From NCBI GenBank assembly GCA_001771735.1, contig MEUM01000076.1:6220-11767 (forward strand): 5,548 nucleotides of DNA, given 5' to 3'. The DNA is from Caldifarciminota bacterium RBG_13_43_14. Its GTDB lineage: Bacteria; Hydrothermota; Tepidihabitantia; SM23-42. The stretch's first letter is position 1. Each line of letters begins with the position of its first letter. The translations under genes were made by a program, and so were the position numbers. Below the pieces are notes generated by a model. It searched no databases and was not told the origin of the DNA. It saw only the letters and a list, made by a program, of their open reading frames with translations. This document shows positions 1 through 5,368 of the stretch, piece by piece.

Positions 1-75
1 GATCAAAAAGGCAACATCACCCATTGAAGCGGTCGGGATTTCGGATTTTAGTTTTTTCCGCTTCCTGAGTACCAT
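1..75 (-). CDS. ExbD/TolR family proton-channel subunit, N-terminal fragment (cut by window edge)
   Basis: Only the first 25 codons are present; the gene continues beyond the left edge. The peptide has a basic cytoplasmic start (residues 2-10, rich in Lys/Arg), then IPTASMGDVAFLI. This is the family hallmark leading into the single transmembrane helix. Asp20 falls where ExbD/TolR carry their essential membrane aspartate (Asp25 in E. coli ExbD), which takes part in proton passage. In known systems ExbD/TolR sits inside the ExbB/TolQ pore and reaches the periplasm with its C-terminal domain. The ATG shares one base with the TAA stop of the upstream exbB-like gene (TAATG), and an AAGGA site lies just upstream, so the two are probably translationally coupled. 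The family call is firm; the subtype (ExbD, TolR or a gliding-type homologue) cannot be decided from 25 residues. Confidence 0.85.
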   Translation of the reverse strand, partial: MVLRKRKKLKSEIPTASMGDVAFLI

Positions 76-713
76 TATTTTTTCCTTTTGGAATAAGTTT
101 CAATTAAATAATCGATCAAGCTGCTTGCGGCTTCTTCCATATCGCGCGTATAACCATCGGCTTTACCGGAGAACAATATATGAATGATCGCCAATGGTGT
201 CGCAATGAGCAGACCCCATTTGGTCGTGATCAAGGCGGTAGAAATTCCGCTGGCAACAATTGTCGGTTCAACCTCTCCGGCCAAAGCGATCGCGGCAAAC
301 GCCGTGATCATTCCCATCACCGTACCTAAAAATCCTAAAAATGGCGCAACTGTGGTCAGTCCGCCGAGCAAAGCCATCCCGCGATCCAAAAACGCAAGTT
401 CGATAGCCGCATTACGGGCGACCATTTCTTCCATCACATCCTTACCTTTATCGGCTTTTTCAAGCACACCGCGCAGGACCTTTGCGACCGGAGCCGCGGT
501 TTGATCGCATAAAGCAATCCCGGCATCAACGCCCTGAGAATCGATCGTTGAGGTCAAACGCTCAAGGAATGAACGCGGATTCAGCCGGGCTTTTATTAAC
601 AGACTGAACAGCCTTTCAAGGATTAAACCGATACCAACAACCGCGCAGATGAGCAGAAACCACATTACAAAACCGCCTCCGCCTTCGGCACCAAGTTGGA
701 ACTCACGAATCAT
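75..713 (-). CDS. MotA/TolQ/ExbB family proton-channel protein
   Basis: A 212-residue inner-membrane protein of the ExbB/TolQ family, which forms a pentameric proton channel with ExbD/TolR and energises envelope processes. Three membrane helices are visible at about residues 14-36, 114-142 and 155-182, with the usual large cytoplasmic loop between the first two. The conserved family core is clear: APFLGFLGTVMGMITAF (123-139) and GISTALITTKWGLLIATP (156-173), matching the AP-LGLLGTV-GM and ALITT-GL--A-P signatures. Length is normal for the family. An in-frame ATG at 717-719 would give 214 residues, but it directly abuts the AGGAGG site. The ATG at 711-713 has ideal spacing and is preferred. 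A good promoter lies directly upstream and the exbD-like partner overlaps the stop codon. TolQ, ExbB and gliding-motor homologues cannot be told apart here, so no symbol is given. Confidence 0.93.
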   Translation of the reverse strand: MIREFQLGAEGGGGFVMWFLLICAVVGIGLILERLFSLLIKARLNPRSFLERLTSTIDSQGVDAGIALCDQTAAPVAKVLRGVLEKADKGKDVMEEMVARNAAIELAFLDRGMALLGGLTTVAPFLGFLGTVMGMITAFAAIALAGEVEPTIVASGISTALITTKWGLLIATPLAIIHILFSGKADGYTRDMEEAASSLIDYLIETYSKRKK

Positions 714-719
714 AAACAT

Positions 720-728
720 CCTCCTTTC
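720..728 (-). promoter_or_regulatory. Shine-Dalgarno site that sets the start of the ExbB/TolQ gene
   Basis: Minus-strand GAAAGGAGG. The AGGAGG core (720-725) touches the ATG at 717-719 with no spacer but lies 6 nt from the ATG at 711-713. Normal spacing rules therefore favour the second ATG as the true start. Confidence 0.75.
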
Positions 729-738
729 TGTATTCTAT

Positions 739-766
739 ATTATAATTATTGACTTTTAAAAGTCAA
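739..766 (-). promoter_or_regulatory. Predicted sigma-70-type promoter of the exbB-exbD pair
   Basis: On the minus strand a -35 box TTGACT (766-761, five of six consensus bases) is followed by a 16-nt spacer and a perfect -10 box TATAAT (744-739). Initiation would fall near 732, leaving a very short leader before the ribosome site at 720-728. The placement directly ahead of the ExbB/TolQ gene supports a separate promoter for the proton-channel pair. The housekeeping sigma consensus of this organism is unknown. Confidence 0.65.
749..766. promoter_or_regulatory. 18-bp perfect palindrome over the -35 box, candidate operator
   Basis: TTGACTTTTAAAAGTCAA is its own reverse complement across all 18 bases. 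Its left arm on the minus strand is the -35 box of the predicted exbB promoter, where a dimeric regulator would block or modulate polymerase binding. As an RNA hairpin it would be AT-rich and lacks a following T run, so a terminator for the 116-residue gene upstream is less likely. The operator role is inferred from position and symmetry only. Confidence 0.45.
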
Positions 767-804
767 GGTCAACCGGTCGTCTCTTGGGACTATGATCAAC
801 CAGA

Positions 805-1155
805 TCATCGGGAACTGGCTGAGTAATAAAGTACTCCGCCGATCAACGCGAATAAACCCGCCCCGAGCAGCAGAAAACTTTCGATACGGGCCAGACTTAA
901 TGAACTAACGATCAGATCGAACAGATCCCCTGGACCGGCCGTTCCTAATAAAGGAAAGAAAAATAACATACGATAGATGTGAACGGCGGCAAGAATAAGA
1001 AGGATCAGGCTGGCAAACACCGGGAATAACCAGATCGCCTTTCCTTTAATTAGAACCAATAATCTTTTTATGATCATCCCATATATGAATAAAGAAAATA
1101 TTGAAAGCAGAATCGCCAGCATGAAAAGTATCTCGGCCGGAATATCCGGTCTCAT
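805..1155 (-). CDS. Small three-helix membrane protein, function unknown (116 aa)
   Basis: I do not recognise a family. The 116-residue product is strongly hydrophobic, with helices at about residues 6-28, 45-70 and 90-112. A basic loop (IIKRL through KGKA, about 24-40) lies between the first two, suggesting an N-out, loop-in orientation. The frame stays open further upstream for 161 residues, but that extension (MRHWRQDDVAKRRH...) is polar and overlaps the upstream membrane gene. The ATG at 1153-1155 is preceded by a strong AGGAGG with 6-nt spacing, so the short form is chosen. Its first helix resembles that of the preceding 123-residue protein, with IP near the start, a shared AILL stretch and a G(I/M)I(I)xR end. 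The gene lies 2 nt after its upstream neighbour and ahead of the ExbB-type gene, so a link to the proton-channel complex is possible but unproven. Confidence 0.72.
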   Translation of the reverse strand: MRPDIPAEILFMLAILLSIFSLFIYGMIIKRLLVLIKGKAIWLFPVFASLILLILAAVHIYRMLFFFPLLGTAGPGDLFDLIVSSLSLARIESFLLLGAGLFALIGGVLYYSASSR

Positions 1156-1157
1156 GA

Positions 1158-1529
1158 TTAACCTCCTTTTGTAACCTGATAAAAACGCATGGACGCGATC
1201 AGCGAAAGGAATCCCGACAAAAGGAAAAACACATAAGCGATGTAATTGATGCCTCCTTTTGGCAACATCATCCTGCCGCCAATGCCGCAAAACACAAGCT
1301 GAATAATAGCAAAAATCAAAATACCGGTCGGCGCCAGTATCATGAACTGCCAGTTCGTTTTTTCTCCAAGCACGATCTCATAGCGTCGGGCGATAATACC
1401 CAATACGAAAAAGGCAAGCCAGAGCAAGATCGCGCCCAGCACCAGAAGATAGTTCGGTATCACGGCGAGCGATTGATACGTACCCGGATCGATTCCGAAA
1501 GGTGCCGCTATTATAAAGTACTGAATCAT
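1158..1529 (-). CDS. Small three-helix membrane protein, function unknown (123 aa)
   Basis: No family is recognised. The 123-residue protein has an N-terminal stretch of about 22 residues (MIQYFIIAAPFGIDPGTYQS) and then three membrane helices at about 24-46, 61-84 and 94-114. A charged loop between the first two (ARRYEIVLGEKTN, about 47-59) argues for that loop facing the cytoplasm. A conserved-looking glycine-rich turn (CGIGGRMM) follows helix two. The start ATG (1527-1529) has a clear GGAGG site 7 nt upstream. It is the first gene after the 145-nt hairpin-bearing gap, so it probably opens a new transcription unit, although I see no convincing promoter for it. The gene ends two bases before the ATG of the 116-residue gene, whose ribosome site it contains. 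Similar size, topology and first-helix sequence suggest the two are distant paralogues. Confidence 0.75.
   Translation of the reverse strand: MIQYFIIAAPFGIDPGTYQSLAVIPNYLLVLGAILLWLAFFVLGIIARRYEIVLGEKTNWQFMILAPTGILIFAIIQLVFCGIGGRMMLPKGGINYIAYVFFLLSGFLSLIASMRFYQVTKGG
1161..1170 (-). promoter_or_regulatory. Shine-Dalgarno site that sets the start of the 116-aa gene
   Basis: Minus-strand AAAAGGAGGT sits inside the last codons of the 123-residue gene. The AGGAGG core (1162-1167) is 6 nt from the ATG at 1153-1155. It rules in the short 116-residue product over the longer in-frame extension that begins at 1290. Confidence 0.75.
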
Positions 1530-1536
1530 AATCTCT

Positions 1537-1543
1537 CCTCCTT
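1537..1543 (-). promoter_or_regulatory. Shine-Dalgarno site of the 123-aa gene
   Basis: Minus-strand AAGGAGG ends 7 nt before the ATG at 1527-1529. It supports a real, well-translated gene start immediately after the intergenic repeat region. Confidence 0.7.
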
Positions 1544-1622
1544 AACAGAATAAAATTCTAAATTACAATTACTTAAATGTTTGTGATTTGAATCATTCAT
1601 TATCTTACATTGTCTAGAATTT

Positions 1623-1637
1623 TCCGCCAGCGGCGGA
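1623..1637. repeat. Perfect hairpin 1 of the twin-hairpin core
   Basis: TCCGCCAGCGGCGGA forms a 6-bp GC-rich stem with a 3-nt loop. No T run follows on either strand, so it is not a standard intrinsic terminator. It could still slow polymerase or protect the 3' end of the upstream operon transcript. Confidence 0.7.
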
Positions 1638-1652
1638 TCAGCCTTCGGCTGA
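1638..1652. repeat. Perfect hairpin 2 of the twin-hairpin core
   Basis: TCAGCCTTCGGCTGA forms a 6-bp stem with a TTC loop (GAA on the other strand) and directly abuts hairpin 1 with no spacer. Again no T run follows. Two perfect stems of equal size side by side suggest a mobile or REP-like unit rather than chance. Confidence 0.7.
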
Positions 1653-1674
1653 AGTGCTTCGAATTTAGGATTTA

Positions 1675-2382
1675 TCATTTTAATACTGCCAGTAATTTAT
1701 TCGTCATATCACGGCCTTTGGACGGACCGATTATCATCCCGGCGGCCTTACCCAGAGCGAAGATTAGGCGCCGCGCATCTTCATCATACAGCTCTTCGCT
1801 TTTTATCCGCTGGGCTTTCAATTGATTGTTGAAAATGCGTTCGGAAAAATCTCCCACATAATCTTTAAGTATTGATTTCATCGTGTCAAGAATACCCGCA
1901 TCAAGTTTAACCTTTTGTTTCTCGACTGCAACCTCGGGTTTTTCAACTGTTTTTTCGATCGGTTTCACAACCGGTTTTTCGGCCGGCTTTTTCACCTCAT
2001 CTATTACCGGTTCAATTTCTTCAACAACCGGTTCCGGTTTTTTGGCGGCCTCTTCACCCTGGATCTCAACATCTATCAACCCCTCCAACACGGCAAAGAT
2101 ACTGTTTACCGAATCAAAATCATCTCCGTTGAGAAAGGTCCCGAGCATTTTATCTTTACTTATTTCGGCGATAACTCCTTTTGATCCACCAATGATCTGA
2201 ATACGGTCAATCGACAGGTCGCCAACCGCGCCGATCGTTTCAAAAATAACGGTAGCCATCTGAGCGATCTCAGATTGCATCGCTACGCTTTCCCGACCAC
2301 AAAAAACCTGACCTCGATTATTTACTGCGAAACCAGCATCCAGTCCTTTATCCTCGAGTTTTTTTATAATATCCTGAGCCAT
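1675..2382 (-). CDS. Diverged Roadblock/LC7-like protein with Pro/Glu/Lys linker and helical C-terminal domain
   Basis: A soluble 235-residue protein in three parts. Residues 1-105 read like a Roadblock/LC7 fold: GFAVNNRGQVF (17-27), a helix around 36-52, then the strand pair IDRIQIIGGSKGVIAEISKD (58-77) and a closing helix (90-105). This region aligns by eye with the N-terminus of the neighbouring 216-residue protein but is more diverged. Residues 110-159 are a low-complexity linker of Pro, Glu, Lys and Val (KPAEKPVVKPIEKTVEKPE), likely extended. Residues 160-235 form a helical domain (LDTMKSILKDYVGDF ... LGKAAGMIIGPSKGRDM). Roadblock proteins usually dimerise and act as regulators of small Ras-like GTPases (MglB is one example). 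The start is one base after the stop of the upstream gene with only a weak ribosome site, so it probably depends on coupling. It is the last gene of the upstream block; the exact role is unknown. Confidence 0.8.
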   Translation of the reverse strand: MAQDIIKKLEDKGLDAGFAVNNRGQVFCGRESVAMQSEIAQMATVIFETIGAVGDLSIDRIQIIGGSKGVIAEISKDKMLGTFLNGDDFDSVNSIFAVLEGLIDVEIQGEEAAKKPEPVVEEIEPVIDEVKKPAEKPVVKPIEKTVEKPEVAVEKQKVKLDAGILDTMKSILKDYVGDFSERIFNNQLKAQRIKSEELYDEDARRLIFALGKAAGMIIGPSKGRDMTNKLLAVLK

Positions 2383-2383
2383 A

Positions 2384-3034
2384 TTATCTCATTTTTTCGA
2401 TAACCGCCTGAACTTTTGCCCGGGCCTGAGATGAACCCATTTCCTCAACCGCTTTTTTAACCAGAAAATCGATGATCGAACGCAACGCCTGAACAAAATC
2501 GTCTTCTTTCTCAGCCGGCGGATTATCCTTGAACTCGAACTTCAAATTAATGTTCCCAACATAAGGATTCAAATCTCCGCCAAGAATTCCCAACCCCTGA
2601 TTCAACAGGGCCAGCCAGTGATTTTTATTTTCTTTGCCGCCAAATTCATCAATCAGCAAATTGATCTGCTGTAATTTTGAACTAATGCTCCGTGGTAATT
2701 GTATTTCGACTTTGGGTTCGGTTGCCTCGGTCGCCTCGATCTTTTTGATCAATTCTCCGGGTTCAGTTTCACGCGGGATCTCTACTCCCAGATATTTAGC
2801 ACCGCGGGTAAAGATCACCAGACGGCTATTTCCATAGCAAATCGAAATATATTGAATATCACCTAAATTAAGGCTGTCGCGGATTACTTCCCCGGCTGAA
2901 GAAAAAAATGCGGTAAGATCCCCGACCGATGCTGTGGATGAACCCTTTACCGTCTCAACTGCACCATCATCGGCACGCACCACCGCATAGCCGACAATGC
3001 CCGGAATATTATCTAATTTTTCCAGATCACCCAT
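2384..3034 (-). CDS. Roadblock/LC7 domain protein with C-terminal helical domain
   Basis: A 216-residue cytoplasmic protein. Residues 5-88 match the Roadblock/LC7 pattern seen in MglB-type regulators: IPGIVGYAVVRADDGAV (10-26), helix ASVGDLTAFFSSAGEVIRDSL (35-55), then strands IQYISICYGNSRLVIFTRGAKYLGVEI (60-86). The family forms homo- or heterodimers that bind or activate Ras-like GTPases or act as scaffolds. A short EATEATEP stretch (100-107) leads to a mostly helical C-terminal part (115-216) of no recognised family. The ATG at 3032-3034 lies after an AAGGGGA purine site about 10 nt away and 20 nt after the upstream stop. It sits between the DUF4388 gene and a second, diverged Roadblock-like gene, so a heterodimer with the latter is plausible. 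No GTPase partner is in the window. Confidence 0.85.
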   Translation of the reverse strand: MGDLEKLDNIPGIVGYAVVRADDGAVETVKGSSTASVGDLTAFFSSAGEVIRDSLNLGDIQYISICYGNSRLVIFTRGAKYLGVEIPRETEPGELIKKIEATEATEPKVEIQLPRSISSKLQQINLLIDEFGGKENKNHWLALLNQGLGILGGDLNPYVGNINLKFEFKDNPPAEKEDDFVQALRSIIDFLVKKAVEEMGSSQARAKVQAVIEKMR

Positions 3035-3054
3035 TCGATCGCTTCCCCTTCATT

Positions 3055-3888
3055 CTATTTTTCGGCCAAAAAGGCATCCCATTTTTTCTTGAATAAAAGC
3101 TTACCATATAATTTCACACCTTCAGCCGAAACAAATTTTTCTAAACTCAATAATCCATCCTTGATCTGCTGGGCATCAAGCATACCCTGGATCTGTATAT
3201 AAAAATTATCCTCATTTATTTTAAGGCTATCCAGGAATTTCTTATTAGCGTTGTCCAATTCTGCCCATTTCTGCATCAACACCAGACCATTACCGGCGAA
3301 TGCATCAAAAAATATTTTTAAAGATTTGATCAGTTCGGTCATTTGCCGCTCAGCTTCTTGAGGATCATATATCAATCCCTGTTCTTTTAACCAGAGAATT
3401 GTTTTAGTTGCCTCATAACCACCGACTTTGGAATCGGCGATGATCTCACCAAGTGTTCTTTTGCCATCAATCTGCGCAATGATCTGCCAATCAGTACGTC
3501 GTAAAGCTACCGCCGTCTCCAGATCGCGGGTCGACTTAATAAGTACGGTTTCCATGGGTGGCATTTTTTGTTTTAATTCCTGCAGCTCGATACGGCGTTT
3601 TTCGATATTCTCAGCTAATTTTCCAACATCCTCGGATATTGTGTGTTCCGGGGCCTTGACCTCAAGCTCAAAAACACCTTTTTCAAGTTCAACAAATGAA
3701 AGATTTATCAAAGCCTCCATCCCGCTGGTAACGCCATCCGATGCATGTACAACCAGTCCATTATCAAGATAGATCTCACCCGGTACACTCCCACTAACCT
3801 TCAAGAGTCCGGTTTTTTTGGACCAGTTTATGAATTGTAATACATCGCTTAGATTGAACGCTTTAAGATTTATTTCAAAACCATTCAT
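3055..3888 (-). CDS. DUF4388 (PATAN-like) domain protein
   Basis: A 277-residue cytoplasmic protein. Residues 3-85 show the DUF4388 pattern: NLKAFNLSDVLQFINWSKKT (7-26), the GLLKVSG strand, GEIYLDNGLVVHASDG (37-52), the helix GMEALINLSFVELEKGVFEL, then a charged helical segment (86-110). Residues 125-180 look like a winged-helix unit (LRRTDWQIIAQIDGKRTLGE ... WLKEQGLI), often found beside DUF4388. The remainder (181-277) is helical and unrecognised. The family appears with two-component and GTPase-based control of motility, surface structures and development, usually as a protein-interaction module. The frame is open to a TTG at 3904-3906, but the ATG at 3886-3888 has a GAGG site 8 nt upstream and places the domain right at the N-terminus, as is typical. 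It overlaps the upstream TAA by one base (TAATG), indicating coupling to the membrane gene before it. Confidence 0.87.
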   Translation of the reverse strand: MNGFEINLKAFNLSDVLQFINWSKKTGLLKVSGSVPGEIYLDNGLVVHASDGVTSGMEALINLSFVELEKGVFELEVKAPEHTISEDVGKLAENIEKRRIELQELKQKMPPMETVLIKSTRDLETAVALRRTDWQIIAQIDGKRTLGEIIADSKVGGYEATKTILWLKEQGLIYDPQEAERQMTELIKSLKIFFDAFAGNGLVLMQKWAELDNANKKFLDSLKINEDNFYIQIQGMLDAQQIKDGLLSLEKFVSAEGVKLYGKLLFKKKWDAFLAEK

Positions 3889-4544
3889 TATATTAACCTC
3901 AACCAATCATGCAGCAGAAAAAACAGCCGGCCGATCAATAGCGACACCCGAGCCATTATAGTATATCCAAAAGAAGCACCGAAAGCAACCATTAAAAACC
4001 AGATACCGATCTTGGCAAAACCGCCGAATACACCTTTGTGTTCTCGTGAAAAAAAGAAATAAATGATACCGGTCACAACCCCTACTGTAATCACGGGCAC
4101 TGAGATCGCGCTCAGAAAAGCGATCAGACCGGGATGAGTGAAAAATTCCTTCCAGGCGGAGAGATCAATAAAGGACATAAGCGTTGCCTGCACCTGATCA
4201 AGGGCATTGCTCTGCAAATAAGTTATCAGATAATAACCGGAATAAGTTCCAACGATGAATGCGAGCGGCCAGCGGGATATCCAGCCGATCTTCGGTACCA
4301 GGCGCATAACCATCATTATTCCCAGGACAAGCGGAATAATATATAATAATTGCCCCTGGTAGAATAAGGGTAAAATCAGATTGGGTCTCAGAATATTGTA
4401 ATAATAATAGACCGCCCAGTAAGCGGCCGAGACGCCAACGAACAGGTATTCGGCGAATTTATAAAAAGGATTGTCCTTATACAAAAAACTTAATATAAAA
4501 AGAGTGAGCAAGGCGGCAAGCCAGATGCCGATAGTATTCAGCAT
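3888..4544 (-). CDS. Polytopic inner-membrane protein, function unknown (218 aa)
   Basis: A 218-residue integral membrane protein with roughly six hydrophobic segments: about 3-21, 31-50, 64-82, 92-110, 138-166 and 178-210. A conserved-looking stretch near the N-terminus, SFLYKDNPFYKFAEYLFVGV (19-38), is striking because it puts charged and aromatic residues between the first two segments. I have an impression that proteins of this look occur beside the ectodomain protein described next in several uncultured phyla, but I cannot name a family. The ATG (4542-4544) overlaps the upstream TAA as TAATG, and an AAAGGAG site lies 8 nt before it within the upstream gene. The DUF4388 gene follows with the same kind of overlap. 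The context suggests a membrane component of one complex with its neighbours. Transporter, assembly platform and sensor all remain possible. Confidence 0.82.
   Translation of the reverse strand: MLNTIGIWLAALLTLFILSFLYKDNPFYKFAEYLFVGVSAAYWAVYYYYNILRPNLILPLFYQGQLLYIIPLVLGIMMVMRLVPKIGWISRWPLAFIVGTYSGYYLITYLQSNALDQVQATLMSFIDLSAWKEFFTHPGLIAFLSAISVPVITVGVVTGIIYFFFSREHKGVFGGFAKIGIWFLMVAFGASFGYTIMARVSLLIGRLFFLLHDWLRLI
3897..3900 (-). promoter_or_regulatory. Shine-Dalgarno core deciding the start of the DUF4388 gene
   Basis: Minus-strand GAGG (in GAGGTTAATATAATG) is 8 nt ahead of the ATG at 3886-3888 and lies inside the last codons of the upstream gene. It supports this ATG over the in-frame TTG at 3904-3906. 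Confidence 0.6.
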
Positions 4545-5368
4545 TATTTCTTGCTCCTTTTACCAGTCAGATAAAAAATATTGGCGACAACAATAAAAAA
4601 TATGATCACGGCGTGAGCGATCGATTGGGCATCCATACCGCGGGACGCAGTTCCAATTCGTTCAACCAGCTTCTCATATTCAGCCGCGCCTTTCATACCG
4701 CCGATCAATCCTTTCAGCTGACCGGCATTAAGATATGGATAAAATGCGGGCGCGCTTACTGCGGTAACACCACCAGATACTTTTTTGCGGTAACGACCCT
4801 GCGCGATCATAACCCATTCTTTCACCCCGGGATCACCGGCCGAAAGACTGATAATCAGATCGATATTATCTAAATTCTTGACCCCCTTCATGATCTCAAA
4901 TTCGGCGACTGGACGACCCGCATAATCAGTGGGAAAGGTCTGTGGAATATTCTCAGCCAGGGCTGAGATCACAACAATACCGCCGGCTTTATAGCCAAGA
5001 TTGATAAAGTCCTTTCCATACTCCTTGCCATGTTCAGTTGCTGCCTGTTCCATTGCAGCTTGATTCAAAGGAATTCCCTGCGGCCATAAACCCATTGCGA
5101 CTATTCTTATATTTTTAGAAAATAAATGATGGGCGAGCGCTTCATTCATCGGATAAACCTCGGGCATACTCGCCGGATCATAATCGCTTGAGATCAGCAC
5201 TTTTGAACCAGGCAAGAGACTGTCGATCGCATCGTAGAATATCTGAACTGGTTCGCTGACCTCAATCTTCAAACCCAGGGGTACCAACAAAGGAACGATA
5301 ACCGCTAAAAAAACAATCAAAAATATTATTCGGCGGTCCAATTTTTCCAGTCGCTCAGTTAATTTCAT
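4544..5368 (-). CDS. Membrane-anchored protein with large extracytoplasmic domain, function unknown (274 aa)
   Basis: A 274-residue protein with one helix near each end: about 13-33 after a basic N-terminus, and 251-267 before a basic tail (GKRSKK). By the positive-inside rule both ends are cytoplasmic and residues 34-250 face the periplasm or outside. That domain alternates predicted strands and helices in a Rossmann-like order: GSKVLISSDYDPASMPE (54-70), NIRIVAMGLWPQG (86-98), GKEYGKDFINLGYKAGGIVV (114-133), NIDLIISLSAGD (168-179) and VSAPAFYPYLNAGQLKGLIG (204-223). The acidic SDYDPAS motif near the first strand could be a metal or ligand site. There is no lipobox or cleavable signal, and I recognise no named family. 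The ATG overlaps the upstream stop (ATGA) with only a weak ribosome site, so translation is probably coupled. The next membrane gene overlaps its stop codon. Confidence 0.82.
   Translation of the reverse strand: MKLTERLEKLDRRIIFLIVFLAVIVPLLVPLGLKIEVSEPVQIFYDAIDSLLPGSKVLISSDYDPASMPEVYPMNEALAHHLFSKNIRIVAMGLWPQGIPLNQAAMEQAATEHGKEYGKDFINLGYKAGGIVVISALAENIPQTFPTDYAGRPVAEFEIMKGVKNLDNIDLIISLSAGDPGVKEWVMIAQGRYRKKVSGGVTAVSAPAFYPYLNAGQLKGLIGGMKGAAEYEKLVERIGTASRGMDAQSIAHAVIIFFIVVANIFYLTGKRSKK

Larger units (their letters stand above)
1553..1672. repeat. AT-rich intergenic element with twin hairpins, probable dispersed repeat
   Basis: This stretch has no coding potential. It is very AT-rich except for a GC-rich core of two perfect inverted repeats set head to tail (1623-1652). 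The core is flanked by direct copies of GAATTT (1617-1622 and 1661-1666), and a third short inverted repeat GAAGTGCTTC (1651-1660) follows. The surrounding text, with short motifs such as ATTCTAAATT, TGTGATTTGAATC and GAATTTAGGATTTAT, looks like intergenic repeats I have seen in genomes of uncultured bacteria. That resemblance is from memory and unsearched. Element boundaries are approximate. Confidence 0.5.

Noticed and set aside
184..504. Plus-strand open frame of 106 codons
   Set aside because: It is the antisense shadow of the conserved ExbB/TolQ gene. The minus-strand product has clear family motifs and the plus-strand product has none.
749..766. Palindrome as a terminator of the 116-residue gene
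   Set aside because: The stem is AT-rich with almost no loop and no T run, and it overlaps a near-consensus -35 box. A regulatory site fits better.
1156..1290. N-terminal extension of the 116-residue membrane protein to a 161-residue form
   Set aside because: The extension is polar, Arg/His-rich and lies wholly in another frame over the well-supported 123-residue gene. The internal ATG at 1153-1155 has a strong, well-spaced AGGAGG.
1623..1652. Intrinsic transcription terminator for the upstream operon
   Set aside because: The two stems are perfect, but neither strand has a T run after them. They are recorded as repeats instead.
1951..2050. Short DNA direct repeats built around AACCGG/GGTTTTT, considered as a possible CRISPR or satellite array
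   Set aside because: Units are irregular in spacing and lie in frame inside a coding region. They reflect a low-complexity protein linker with recurring Lys-Pro-Val/Glu codons.
1883..2200. Overlapping plus-strand open frames rich in Phe, Ser and Thr
   Set aside because: Their odd composition comes from reading the complement of the Pro/Glu/Lys linker. No ribosome site or recognisable domain was seen.
3428..3772. Plus-strand open frame of 114 codons
   Set aside because: It lies antisense to the DUF4388 gene, whose domain pattern is clear. The shadow is Ser-rich with no domain.
3889..3906. TTG start adding six residues to the DUF4388 protein
   Set aside because: It overlaps the upstream gene more deeply, uses a rarer start and lacks a good ribosome site. 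The ATG at 3886-3888 has GAGG at normal spacing and forms the same TAATG junction seen elsewhere in the operon.
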